A stretch of DNA of 64,000 nucleotides from Tamaricihabitans halophyticus (lineage in GTDB: Bacteria; Actinomycetota; Actinomycetes; Mycobacteriales; Pseudonocardiaceae). The notes under the pieces are model-generated. The model saw only the letters and a list, made by a program, of their open reading frames with translations. It ran no database searches and was not told where the DNA came from. Location: positions 186,001 to 250,000 of the forward strand of contig NZ_SLXQ01000005.1 of the NCBI RefSeq assembly GCF_004340875.1. Reading direction: 5' to 3'. The position numbers and the translations under genes are program-made. This document shows, one piece after another, positions 1 to 7,739 of this stretch. Positions within the stretch are counted from its first letter, which is position 1. Every line of letters starts with the position of its first letter.

Positions 1-2
1 CG

Positions 3-1094
3 CCGTACCACGGGCAGCCGCCGCAGCTGGACTACTCACACCAGGCTCCGCATCACCAGCCTTACCAGCAGAGCGATCCGACGCAGGCGCCGTTGCCGCC
101 GCTCGCGCCGCATCAGCCGGCCGCGCAGCGGCCCACCCGAGGCCACGGCGGCCAACCGCTCGGCGCGAACGACCTGAGCTCGGCCCAGTTGCTCAAACCG
201 AAGAAGCGCACGCCGCAGTCCGGGTGGCGCAAGGCCGTTTACCAGGTGACCGGGCATCTGGTGAACCTTGGCGAGAGCCCTGCCGATCAACACCGCAGGG
301 AACTGATCGGCAGGGTGAACCAGCCGCTGCGGGGCTGCTACAAGATCGCCATGCTGAGCTTGAAGGGCGGCGTGGGTAAAACGACCACGACGACCACGCT
401 GGGTTCCACCTTCGCCTCGTTGCGGGGTGACCGGGTGATCGCGGTGGACGCCAACCCGGACCGTGGCACGCTGAGCCAGAAGATTCCGCTGGAGACCACC
501 GCCACCGTGCGACATCTGTTGCGGGACGCGGACCGGGTGCGCAAGTACAGCGATGTCCGCTCGTACACCTCGCAGGGTCCGAGTAGGCTGGAAGTGCTGG
601 CCAGCGAGCAGGACCCGGCCGTATCCGAGGCGTATTCCGAGCAGGACTACCGGCGCACCATCGATCTGCTCGAGCACTTTTACAACATCGTGCTGACCGA
701 CTGCGGTACCGGTTTGATGCATTCGGCGATGCGTGGCGTGCTCGGGCTTGCCGATTCGCTGGTGCTGGTGTCCTCCGGTTCGGTGGATGGCGCCCGCAGT
801 GCGCTGGCCACGCTGGATTGGCTGGATGCGCACGGCTATGGCGATCTGGTCGCGCGGTCCGTCGCGGTGATCAATTCGGTGCGCTCGAAGGGTGGTTCGG
901 TCGACCTGGACAAGCTGGTTGACCACTTCAGTCACCGGTGCCGGGCGGTCTGCCGTATCCCGTTCGACCCGCATCTGGAGGAAGGCGCGGAGATCGAGCT
1001 GGACCGGTTGGCCCCAGCGACCAGACTCGCCCTGCTGGAATTGGCGTCCACGGTCGCGGACGGCTTCCCGAATGAGGGCCGCACCCTTCGCTGA
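3..1094 (+). CDS. EspI-like MinD/ParA-family P-loop ATPase (5' end outside window)
   Basis: The reading frame is open from the first complete codon (position 3), so the true start lies upstream. The visible N-terminus is rich in Pro, Gln and His and probably disordered. A deviant Walker A motif (KGGVGKTTT) falls at about 365-391, followed by a DANPDRG segment (Walker A' region) and a VLTDCGTG segment (Walker B region). The architecture, a proline-rich leader plus a SIMIBI-class ATPase ending ELAST..DGFPNEGRTLR, matches EspI (Rv3876)-type proteins associated with ESX/type VII secretion. No ESX gene is visible here, so a secretion role is inference. A chromosome-partition ParA is less likely because of the leader and the lack of a parB neighbour. 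Repeat elements follow 14 bp after the stop. Confidence 0.8.
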   Translation, partial: PYHGQPPQLDYSHQAPHHQPYQQSDPTQAPLPPLAPHQPAAQRPTRGHGGQPLGANDLSSAQLLKPKKRTPQSGWRKAVYQVTGHLVNLGESPADQHRRELIGRVNQPLRGCYKIAMLSLKGGVGKTTTTTTLGSTFASLRGDRVIAVDANPDRGTLSQKIPLETTATVRHLLRDADRVRKYSDVRSYTSQGPSRLEVLASEQDPAVSEAYSEQDYRRTIDLLEHFYNIVLTDCGTGLMHSAMRGVLGLADSLVLVSSGSVDGARSALATLDWLDAHGYGDLVARSVAVINSVRSKGGSVDLDKLVDHFSHRCRAVCRIPFDPHLEEGAEIELDRLAPATRLALLELASTVADGFPNEGRTLR

Positions 1095-1107
1095 CCAGCG
1101 CAAATAT

Positions 1108-1289
1108 CGCGTTTAGCACGCCGACCGTTGAGTCCTTAGCGCGTACAAGTAAACGCGTTCAGCGGGCTAAACGTTGAATTATTAGCGTCTGCAAGTAATT
1201 TGGTTTAGCGGGCTAACCGTTGAAACGGGGTTGCCGTGGGCGGCTGGCGCCGGGTGCGGAGTATCGCGATCAGCGGGCTAAACGTTGAT
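1108..1289 (+). repeat. Dispersed palindromic element, locus 1 (four copies)
   Basis: Four direct copies of the window-wide element (consensus CGCGTTYAGCGGGCTAAMCG then TTGAT) lie at 1108-1131 (degenerate), 1154-1178, 1202-1223 and 1266-1289. The first three are exactly 46 bp apart. The DNA between them is also repeated: TTAGCG, four variable bases, then CAAGTAA, at about 1136-1152 and 1182-1198. The locus sits between two convergent genes and may act as a bidirectional terminator or protein-binding array. No T-tract follows the hairpins. Confidence 0.85.
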
Positions 1290-1380
1290 CGCGCGAAGGT
1301 CCAGAAACGGCGAAACGGCCGACCAGTGCCTGGCCAGCCGCTTCGTCAAGTCAAGCAGTAAGCACCCGTACGGGTAGTCG

Positions 1381-1572
1381 CTACTTGCCGTCTTCCTCGG
1401 TTTTGCGCCGGTTCTGCTCGTCCAGTTCGCGCAGGAAGTCGGGGTCGTCGTCCGGTGCGGACACCGAGCCGGACGGCCCACGGGAGGGCACACCCAAACG
1501 TTCCGATCCGAACGAACGCCACAGGAGTACGGCAACCGCTATCGCGCCGACTGCCGCGAGCAGGTACAGCAT
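1381..1572 (-). CDS. Small single-pass membrane protein, unknown function
   Basis: A 63-residue protein. The ATG at 1572 is preceded on the minus strand by a strong GGAGGT ribosome binding site. Residues 1-19 (MLYLLAAVGAIAVAVLLWR) form one membrane helix or uncleaved signal anchor. The remaining 40 or so residues are hydrophilic and charged, ending in an Asp/Glu/Lys-rich tail (DPDFLRELDEQ...EEDGK). It lies downstream of bldC on the same strand, 96 bp away. No family is recognised. Hydrophobic N-terminus, charged tail and good ribosome binding site support a real gene. Confidence 0.65.
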   Translation of the reverse strand: MLYLLAAVGAIAVAVLLWRSFGSERLGVPSRGPSGSVSAPDDDPDFLRELDEQNRRKTEEDGK

Positions 1573-1668
1573 CGCCCGCCACCTCCAAGGGGTTCGAATT
1601 GGGTCGTACCCCCGAGGTTAGCTGTTTCGGCCGGTTTTCGCCGTATTGGGTGGCGGTTGTCGCTCGGT

Positions 1669-1896
1669 CTACTCCACCCGAGCCGGCTCGCCGGCTTCGG
1701 TGGTCAGCTGCGAGAGCAAATGCTGAACCTCGGACTCGCGGAACCGGCGGTGCCCGCCAGGGGTCCGGATGGAACCGATCCGGCCGGCGGTTGCCCACCT
1801 GGTTACGGTCTTCGGGTCGACCCGGAACAACGTGGCAACCTCGCCTGGTGTGAGCAGGTGCTCCTCGACCTGGTGGCTCGCAGCAGCGATGGTCAT
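1669..1896 (-). CDS. bldC: BldC, MerR-like developmental DNA-binding protein
   Basis: A 75-residue, single-domain winged helix-turn-helix protein of the MerR-like excisionase type. The central stretch LLTPGEVATLFRVDPKTVTR followed by WATAGRIGSIRTPGGHRRFR is nearly diagnostic for actinobacterial BldC. Family members bind DNA cooperatively as head-to-tail multimers on direct repeats and control entry into development in Streptomyces. In non-sporulating relatives the role is less clear. The start (ATG at 1896) has an AAGGAG ribosome binding site. The gene is transcribed away from the Lrp-type regulator at 2079, leaving a 182-bp divergent promoter region. Confidence 0.93.
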   Translation of the reverse strand: MTIAAASHQVEEHLLTPGEVATLFRVDPKTVTRWATAGRIGSIRTPGGHRRFRESEVQHLLSQLTTEAGEPARVE

Positions 1897-2078
1897 GGTC
1901 GTCTCCTTGTACCTATGGGCGCGTTCGGCCTACTCGCCGCACGCTGAATCAGGCTTTCCGGTCGCATAGTTGCATCTCGCCCGCCGGGTACTCGAACGGT
2001 TGTCTGATGGTAAAGAGGTAGTAATGGGACAAAGCGACCAGTTCGGGCCGGAGAATTCGAGCGCGTAACCTGCCCGCT

Positions 2079-2564
2079 GTGGATGCGCTCGACCGAACGA
2101 TCGTGGACGCGCTACGGCTCAACGGTAGGGCAACCTACGCCGAGCTGGGGCGGCTTGTCGGACTTTCTGCCTCTGCCGTGCATGAACGTGTGGGCAAGTT
2201 GGAGAGTTCCGGGGTAATCACCGGGTATCACGCCGAGGTTGACCCCGCTTCGATCGGGCTTGGAGTGACCGCACTTGTCGGTATCGAACTGACCGACAGC
2301 GCGGAGGAAGACGCGGTCGCCGACGCGTTAGGCCAGCTCAGCGAAGTCGAATCGTGCTACGCGGTGGCCGGCGAGGAGGCCTTCGTAGTCAAGGTTCGGC
2401 TGCCAAGCGTGGACGATCTGGAGCGCGCGCTCGGCCGACTGCGCCGGATCGACGGGGTTGCCCGCACGCGGACGACCGTGGTGCTGTCCACCCGATTCGA
2501 GGGGCGCCCGAACACCGCACAAGGCGCCCATACCGCCCGCGATGTTCCGGCTAGTCCCGCGTAA
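2079..2564 (+). CDS. Lrp/AsnC family transcriptional regulator
   Basis: A 161-residue protein. An N-terminal helix-turn-helix (about residues 2-55: LDRTIVDALRLNGRATYAEL, then VGLSASAVHERVGKLESSGVI) is followed by a RAM/AsnC ligand-binding domain (about 65-145) with a VAGEEAFVVKVRL strand and a terminal TTVVLSTRFE strand. Length matches the family. Members form octamers or dimers and answer to amino acids or related small molecules. The ligand cannot be read from sequence. The start is GTG with a poor ribosome binding site. The C-terminal tail of about 15 residues is low complexity. Ten bases separate it from the DUF4229 gene, so the two may be co-transcribed. Confidence 0.88.
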   Translation: MDALDRTIVDALRLNGRATYAELGRLVGLSASAVHERVGKLESSGVITGYHAEVDPASIGLGVTALVGIELTDSAEEDAVADALGQLSEVESCYAVAGEEAFVVKVRLPSVDDLERALGRLRRIDGVARTRTTVVLSTRFEGRPNTAQGAHTARDVPASPA

Positions 2565-2573
2565 CCTGGGCTT

Positions 2574-2900
2574 ATGTCACAAGCCAGCGAGACCAGTCAG
2601 CTGAAGGGCGACCTGTTCAGATACCTGTTCGCGCGCCTTGGACTGATCGCGCTCATCAGCGTACTGCTGGTGCTGGCCCAGGTTCCGCTGCTTGTCGCGC
2701 TGCTGATTGCCTTTATTTCCGCGTTTCCGCTGGCCCTGCTGCTTTTTCGGGGGCTGCACCAGCGAGTTAACGCCGGTTTGGCCGCCCGCGCCGAGGTGCG
2801 CAAACAGGAGCGGGCCAAGCTGCGCGCTCAGTTGCGCGGTGAGGACGCCGGCGAGCGGGGCGAAGAAACCGCCAAGAACGAAGAAGATCCTGAGAGTTGA
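2574..2900 (+). CDS. DUF4229 membrane protein
   Basis: A 108-residue protein with two hydrophobic helices (about residues 22-40 and 42-58, joined by a short turn) and a highly charged C-terminal half (RAEVRKQERAKLRAQLRGED and an acidic end), probably cytoplasmic. The layout RYLFARLGLIALI..LLLFRGLHQRVNAGLAAR matches the DUF4229 family, a small membrane protein that I recall lying near menA in many actinobacteria. Function is unknown. It starts 10 bp after the Lrp regulator. Confidence 0.78.
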   Translation: MSQASETSQLKGDLFRYLFARLGLIALISVLLVLAQVPLLVALLIAFISAFPLALLLFRGLHQRVNAGLAARAEVRKQERAKLRAQLRGEDAGERGEETAKNEEDPES

Positions 2901-2985
2901 CTCTCCGGTTGGTCAAGGCATGGCCGTTTTGAGTCAAAGTTCCTTTACGTTTCGTCGTTGGCTGGTCCCCGCACCAGGGCGTGAC

Positions 2986-3008
2986 GCCGGTAACTTTTTG
3001 GTACCGGC
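2986..3008. other. Inverted repeat upstream of two-TM protein gene
   Basis: A perfect 7-bp inverted repeat GCCGGTA / TACCGGC with a 9-base T-rich loop lies 66 bp before the start of the next gene, in the 173-bp gap after the DUF4229 gene. It could be an operator or a weak terminator for the upstream pair. A chance occurrence is possible. Confidence 0.3.
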
Positions 3009-3073
3009 CCGGTTGGTCGCGGACCGTGTTGAACCGTGGGCGAGCTGGCGCGCTTCGTGGTAGGAAATGCGCC

Positions 3074-3607
3074 GTGAGTAACTTGTTCTCGAGCCTCGGG
3101 GCGTTCGGTAAGAAGTTCAACCCGCTCGGCAGGGTGTTCCTGATCCTCGCCGCGCTTGTGTTGATCGCCGGCCTCGGCGTGCAGCTGGTGGCCGGGTTTG
3201 GCGGAAGCAGGCTGACCGATCACCGCAATGACTACTACGAGTGGACCGGCGGCACCCTGCTGATCGAAGAGGACGAGCCGGACGGCAGGGCAAGCTTCAA
3301 ATGTCAGGTCGAGCCGGAGCAGGGCGGCCAGCGCGACGTTTCAGTGGGGCCTTCGGAGCGGGATCGTCCGAACTACCAGCGGGAAACCTATGAGCCGTGG
3401 TTCTCTGGATCCGCCCAGGTTTCCTGTGGTGACTACGTCACGGTCTTCACGGGCACCTTTGCCGACATGCGTGCGTTCACCCAGAGCCGGATGTACCTGT
3501 GGCTCGGCGGCGGTGCCGTGGTCGTGCTGCTGGTCCTCGCGTTCGTGGTTGGCCGCCGGCGCGGCGCCGGCCAAGGTAACCGGGGGCGTCCGGGCGGCAA
3601 GGGCTGA
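3074..3607 (+). CDS. Two-TM membrane protein with extracytoplasmic domain, unknown function
   Basis: A 177-residue protein if translation starts at the GTG at 3074. The frame is open upstream, but the upstream residues look non-coding. Helix 1 (about residues 20-40, VFLILAALVLIAGLGVQLVA) and helix 2 (about 140-158, WLGGGAVVVLLVLAFVVG) bracket a polar loop of about 100 residues with two cysteines (in ASFKCQV and VSCGDY) that could form an extracytoplasmic disulphide. The C-terminus is short, basic and Gly-rich. No domain family is recognised. It converges on menA. Confidence 0.68.
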   Translation: MSNLFSSLGAFGKKFNPLGRVFLILAALVLIAGLGVQLVAGFGGSRLTDHRNDYYEWTGGTLLIEEDEPDGRASFKCQVEPEQGGQRDVSVGPSERDRPNYQRETYEPWFSGSAQVSCGDYVTVFTGTFADMRAFTQSRMYLWLGGGAVVVLLVLAFVVGRRRGAGQGNRGRPGGKG

Positions 3608-3648
3608 CGCGCGGTCGTCGCCGCCCTGTGGGGTGAGTCGAAGTGGGG

Positions 3649-4521
3649 TCAGCCGAAGGCCAGCGCGGCCGCCGCGATCGCCGCCCAGAGCAGCATCGCG
3701 AGTCCGGTATCCCGCAGCACCGGGATCAGCGCGAGTCCGCCCGCGCCGCTACGCACGACCCGCAGCGCCTTACCCGCGAGCACCCCGGAAAGCAGGCTGA
3801 GCAGTAGCCAGGGGTTGCTCAGCGCGCCGACCGCGGTGAGGGCGAACGGCAGCGCGATGAGGCAGGTGTAGAGCACCCTCGTCCGTGCCTCGCCAAGCAG
3901 GACCGCGAGGGTGCGCTTGCCCGCCTCGGTATCGGTGGGGACGTCCCGCAGGTTGTTCGCCACCAGCACCGCCGAGGAGAACGAGCCAACCGCGACGGCG
4001 GTGAGCACCCCGAGCCAGCTCACCGTGCCGGCGTGCACGTACTGGGTGCCGAGTACCGCGATCAGGCCGAAGAAGCAGAAGACCGCCACCTCGCCGAATC
4101 CGGCATAGCCGTACGGTCGCGTGCCGCCCGTGTAATACCAGGCGCCGAGGATGCAGCCGGCGCCAATGGCAAGCAGCCACCAGTAACCGGTGGCGGCGAC
4201 CAGCACCAGTCCGGCTACGCCTGCGAGCGCGAAGAACCCGAGTGCGGCGGCCAGCACCCGGTTCGGGGTCACCAGCCGCGAGCCAACCAGGCGCAACGGT
4301 CCGACCCGGTCGGCATCGGTGCCGCGAACCCCGTCGGAGTAGTCGTTGGCGAAGTTGACGCCAATAATCAGTGCGAGGGCGACCAGCAACGCCAGCCCGC
4401 TACGCCACCACGAGAAGGTGTCCAGCGCGGCTGCCGCACCAGCGCCGGCGAGTACCGGAGCGATGGCGTTGGGTAGCGTTCGGGGCCTTGCCCCCTCGAT
4501 CCACTGTGCGAGTTCGGCCAC
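3649..4521 (-). CDS. menA: 1,4-dihydroxy-2-naphthoate polyprenyltransferase MenA
   Basis: A 290-residue UbiA-superfamily integral membrane enzyme that attaches the polyprenyl tail to dihydroxynaphthoate to give demethylmenaquinone. About eight to nine hydrophobic helices are visible. The prenyl-diphosphate Mg-binding motif [11 protein letters not shown] is at residues 59-69, and the second Asp-rich motif ([19 protein letters not shown]) is present in the middle. The N-terminal [20 protein letters not shown] is typical of actinobacterial MenA. Partners elsewhere in the window are menD, menG, menJ and the polyprenyl synthase. It is transcribed away from menD across a gap of about 400 bp. Confidence 0.95.
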   Translation of the reverse strand: MAELAQWIEGARPRTLPNAIAPVLAGAGAAAALDTFSWWRSGLALLVALALIIGVNFANDYSDGVRGTDADRVGPLRLVGSRLVTPNRVLAAALGFFALAGVAGLVLVAATGYWWLLAIGAGCILGAWYYTGGTRPYGYAGFGEVAVFCFFGLIAVLGTQYVHAGTVSWLGVLTAVAVGSFSSAVLVANNLRDVPTDTEAGKRTLAVLLGEARTRVLYTCLIALPFALTAVGALSNPWLLLSLLSGVLAGKALRVVRSGAGGLALIPVLRDTGLAMLLWAAIAAAALAFG

Positions 4522-4555
4522 TCGACCATCCTGCTACGCCGCTCGGCGTAGCCGG

Positions 4556-4726
4556 TCACCAGGTGAGCGTGCCGCTGGCGAGCGTGTGTTCCGTCGTGCT
4601 CGGCTGGTCGGCCGCGCTCGCCGTGCTGGCACCGAAGGCCAGTGCAAACGAGGCCGCCGCGGCGGCAAGCAAGGCCGCGACCAGCCGTAACCGGGGCCGC
4701 TGGTCGGCTGCTTTGGCAGGACGCAT
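4556..4726 (-). CDS. Candidate short secreted peptide
   Basis: A 56-codon frame from the ATG at 4726, with GGAG five bases upstream on the minus strand. It encodes a textbook signal peptide (basic MRPAKAADQRPRLR, hydrophobic core LVAALLAAAAASFALAFG, and an AxA-type site ASTASA) followed by only about 18 polar residues (ADQPSTTEHTLASGTLTW). It is upstream of menA on the same strand. No family is recognised. The mature peptide would be very small. It could also be a decayed secreted protein or a chance frame in GC-rich DNA. Confidence 0.4.
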   Translation of the reverse strand: MRPAKAADQRPRLRLVAALLAAAAASFALAFGASTASAADQPSTTEHTLASGTLTW

Positions 4727-4897
4727 GGCATCTCCAATCCGCGAGCGCGGCAGTGCGGGGTACTTCCGCGAGTCGGAAGAGCGTGCACTGAAAGTACAAA
4801 CGGCCATGGCGCCTTGTCGACCAACGTTCGTAGGGTGCTGGACGTCACGGGCCTTTCCCGGCGGGCCCTGCAAGTGAGCTTTGGGAGAATGGTTCGT

Positions 4898-4933
4898 GTG
4901 ACATCGACTGAGCCAGTGGAGCGGGACCGGTGA
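4898..4933 (+). CDS. Possible 11-codon leader ORF overlapping menD start
   Basis: GTG at 4898 (or in-frame ATG at 4889) opens a very short frame, MTSTEPVERDR. Its TGA (4931-4933) overlaps the GTG start of menD in a GTGA arrangement. GGGAG at 4883-4887 is well placed for the GTG at 4898, while menD itself has only a weak Shine-Dalgarno. Translation of menD could therefore depend on reinitiation. This is inferred from spacing only. Confidence 0.35.
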   Translation: MTSTEPVERDR

Positions 4934-6702
4934 ACCCGGCTACCGCAGCCGCCCTGGTGCTCGTAGACGAGCTGATCCGGGGTGGGGTGCGGCACGTGGT
5001 GTGCTGCCCCGGTTCGCGTAACGCACCACTGGCGATAGCGCTGCACCGCGCGGAGGCCGCTGGGCGGGTAGCGCTGCATGTGCGCATCGACGAGCGCAGC
5101 GCGGGGTTCCTCGCACTCGGCCTCGCGAAGACGATGGCCATGGAGAACGTGGCGATGGAAAACGTGGAAGGCACTCGGCAGGGCAGGGTAGCCGTGGTGT
5201 GCACGTCGGGTACGGCGGTGGCCAATCTGTACCCGGCCGTACTCGAAGCGCGACATTCCGCGGTGCAGCTGATCGTCGTCTCCGCGGACCGGCCGCCCGA
5301 GCTGGTCGGCAGCGGGGCCAACCAGACAACCGTGCAGCACGGCATCTTCGAACCGCTTGTGTCCACAGTCGACTTCCCGGTCGCCGAGCGGCGAGCCGGC
5401 CAGAACGCGGCATGGCGCGGCATGATCGCGCGGGCGCTCGCGGAACGCGATATGCCCGTCCATCTGAACGTGCCGTTCCGGGAACCGCTGGTGCCCGACG
5501 AGGAGACGGACTGGCCGGAGTCGCTTGCGGGCCGTCCGGACGGCGCCGTGTGGACCGAAGTCACCAGGTTGGACGAGGTCGAAACGTCGATATTGGACAC
5601 CATGGGCGCCGCGCTGCTGAATCGGCTCGAGCCGCGCACCCTGGTGCTGATCTGTGATGCCCCCGCCAATCAGGTCGCCGAGGCCGCCGAAGTGGCGCGC
5701 CGGATTGGCTGGCCGCTGCTTGTCGAGCCGCCCGCGGATGCCACCGGGATGGAGCTGCCGCACGGCACCCTGTTGCTGAACGCCGCCGGAGCGGGGATCG
5801 GCGCGGCGCTCCGTCCGGATTCGGTGCTGGTCGTCGGCAGGCCGACGCTCTCAAGAGGTGTATCCCGGCTGCTTGCGGAGGCGCCCGAGGTGCATGTGGT
5901 CGGCTCACCCCGAGATTGGGCGGATGCCCAGTACGTCGCGCGTTCGGTGACGCCGTGGTTGAGCGTGGAAGCGGTCAGTCTGCTGGAGAAACAAGCCGAC
6001 TTGGCCGACAGGGCGAGCGGGGAGTTCGCCGCTTCCTGGCGCGCCGCCGACGAGGCGGCCGGTGCCGCGTTGCAGGGGGTGCTCGCCGCGCAGTCCTGGC
6101 CGACCGGGCTGCAGGTGGCACGCGATCTGGTGGCGGCACTGCCGGCCGACTCGCTGCTGTTTCTCGGTTCGTCCAACCCGGTGCGCGAGGTGGACTTCGC
6201 CGCGCGGCGGCGTACGGATGTGACGCTGCTGGCCAACCGTGGGCTGGCAGGTATCGACGGCAGCGTGTCCACGGCGGTCGGGGCGGCACTCGCCTTCGGT
6301 GGTCCGAGTTACGCGTTCCTCGGCGATCTGACCTTTCTGCACGATGTGGGCGGGCTACTGGTCGGCGGGCAGGAGCCCGCGCCCGATCTGACCATCGTGG
6401 TGCTCAACGACGACGGCGGTGGGATCTTCTCGCTGCTTGAACAGGGCGCCGCGGAGCACGCGGCGAGCTTTGAGCGGGTGTTCGGAACTCCGCATGGGGC
6501 GGATCTGGCGGCGCTGTGCGCCGGCTATCGGGTGCCGCACGAGCTGGTGCGGGACGCGGCCGGCCTGCGGGCGGCGTTGCGGGCACCTGTGGGGCTGCGC
6601 GTGGTCGAGGTCCGGGTGGATCGGCACGCGCTGCGCGGGCTGCATCAACGCTTGTACGCCGAGGTGAACGGCGCCGTGCGCGCGCTGGCCGCCGACTCCT
6701 GA
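4930..6702 (+). CDS. menD: SEPHCHC synthase MenD
   Basis: A 590-residue thiamine-diphosphate enzyme. It joins isochorismate and 2-oxoglutarate to give 2-succinyl-5-enolpyruvyl-6-hydroxy-3-cyclohexene-1-carboxylate, the first committed step of menaquinone synthesis. The N-terminal PYR domain has CCPGSRNAPLAIAL and the ThDP-activating Glu in RIDERSAGFLALGLA. The C-terminal PP domain has NRGLAGIDGSVSTAVGAALA and the metal-binding GDLTFLHDVGGLL...NDDGGGIFSLLEQG. The GTG start at 4930 matches the usual MNP.. N-terminus of the family. A small in-frame duplication (AMENV-AMENV at about residues 74-83) enlarges a surface loop. Repeat elements begin 13 bp after the stop. Confidence 0.95.
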   Translation: MNPATAAALVLVDELIRGGVRHVVCCPGSRNAPLAIALHRAEAAGRVALHVRIDERSAGFLALGLAKTMAMENVAMENVEGTRQGRVAVVCTSGTAVANLYPAVLEARHSAVQLIVVSADRPPELVGSGANQTTVQHGIFEPLVSTVDFPVAERRAGQNAAWRGMIARALAERDMPVHLNVPFREPLVPDEETDWPESLAGRPDGAVWTEVTRLDEVETSILDTMGAALLNRLEPRTLVLICDAPANQVAEAAEVARRIGWPLLVEPPADATGMELPHGTLLLNAAGAGIGAALRPDSVLVVGRPTLSRGVSRLLAEAPEVHVVGSPRDWADAQYVARSVTPWLSVEAVSLLEKQADLADRASGEFAASWRAADEAAGAALQGVLAAQSWPTGLQVARDLVAALPADSLLFLGSSNPVREVDFAARRRTDVTLLANRGLAGIDGSVSTAVGAALAFGGPSYAFLGDLTFLHDVGGLLVGGQEPAPDLTIVVLNDDGGGIFSLLEQGAAEHAASFERVFGTPHGADLAALCAGYRVPHELVRDAAGLRAALRAPVGLRVVEVRVDRHALRGLHQRLYAEVNGAVRALAADS

Positions 6703-6714
6703 GCGCGCGCTCTC

Positions 6715-6770
6715 TCAACGTTTAGCCCGCTGAACGCGGCGCAGAATCAACGTTTAGCGTGCTAAACGCG
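6715..6770 (-). repeat. Dispersed palindromic element, locus 2 (two copies)
   Basis: Two copies in reverse orientation at 6715-6738 and 6746-6770, with a 32-bp period, lie between the convergent genes menD and pxpA. No other terminator-like hairpin with a T-tract is seen in this 96-bp gap. Confidence 0.85.
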
Positions 6771-6798
6771 ATGTTTTCGCAGGTGGGAGAGTTGGGTG

Positions 6799-7584
6799 TT
6801 AGTCGTCGATGAACGGGCGGACGGGTACGCCCGCTTCGGTGAGTTCGCGGTGCACCCGCGCGGCGATCGCCACAGCGTTGGGGGTATCCCCGTGCACGCA
6901 GATTGACCGTGCCGGACAGCGGATCGTGCTGCCGTCGACGGCCGGCACGGTGCCGTGCAGTGCCATCCCCACGCAGCGCCGCGCGATCTCGTCGACATCG
7001 GTCAACACCGCACCTGGCTCTGCGCGGGGCACCAGCGCGCCGTCCGGGGTATACCCGCGATCGGCGAAGGCTTCCGGCACGGCTGGTAGCCCGGCTCGCT
7101 CAGCGGCCCGGAGTAGCTCCGAATCGGGTAACCCAAGTACCGGCAGCGCGCCGCCGTACTCCCGAACCGCCGTCACCACCGCTTGCGCCTGCCGCGTGTC
7201 TCGCGCGCACGCGTGGTAGAGCGCCCCGTGCGGCTTCACGTACCGCACCGCCGAACCGGCCACACGCGCGAAGCCATCCAGCGCGGCGATCTGGTAGAGC
7301 ACCTCATCAGCCAGGGTCGTCGGATCCACATCGATATAGCGCCGGCCAAACCCAGCGAGGTCCCGGTAGCTCACCTGCGCGCCGATCGCCACCCCTCGGG
7401 ATGCGGCCCGCGCGCATACCCCGCGCATCACCGAAGGGTCACCGGCGTGGAAGCCACATGCGACATTCGCGCTCGTCACGATGCCAAGCATGGCCTGATC
7501 GTCGCCGAGTTCCCAGATCCCGAACCCCTCGCCGAGATCGCTGTTCAGGTCGATAGTGGGGGTATTGCGCACCGTGTCGTCCAT
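6799..7584 (-). CDS. pxpA: 5-oxoprolinase subunit A (LamB/YcsF family)
   Basis: A 261-residue protein of the LamB/YcsF family, now called PxpA. With PxpB and PxpC it hydrolyses 5-oxoproline (pyroglutamate) to glutamate using ATP. Family signatures are DLNSDLGEGFGIWELGDD near the N-terminus, the metal-binding NVACGFHAGDP, VKPHGALYH, and the C-terminal ICVHGDTPNAVAIA. Length is normal for the family. No pxpB or pxpC gene is beside it, so the partners must be elsewhere or the role differs. Convergent with menD. The divergent gene at 7740 encodes a secreted peptidase. Confidence 0.92.
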   Translation of the reverse strand: MDDTVRNTPTIDLNSDLGEGFGIWELGDDQAMLGIVTSANVACGFHAGDPSVMRGVCARAASRGVAIGAQVSYRDLAGFGRRYIDVDPTTLADEVLYQIAALDGFARVAGSAVRYVKPHGALYHACARDTRQAQAVVTAVREYGGALPVLGLPDSELLRAAERAGLPAVPEAFADRGYTPDGALVPRAEPGAVLTDVDEIARRCVGMALHGTVPAVDGSTIRCPARSICVHGDTPNAVAIAARVHRELTEAGVPVRPFIDD

Positions 7585-7739
7585 TGTGTCCGTTCGAGTC
7601 GTACCGTGCGGGTGACAGCCATCCGGGCCAGCGCGAAACCGGCCTTAAGACGGTAGCCGGAGCTTCGCCGCCTCACTAAGTTTCTCTGCATCACATTGTT
7701 TTCACATCTGTGGTTTCCACACCGCCTTGGGAGGCAACC

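Noticed and set aside
36-1103. Minus-strand frame of 355 codons opposite the EspI-like ATPase
   Set aside because: The plus strand encodes intact P-loop motifs across the same region; the antisense product is Arg/Gln-rich and unlike any family.
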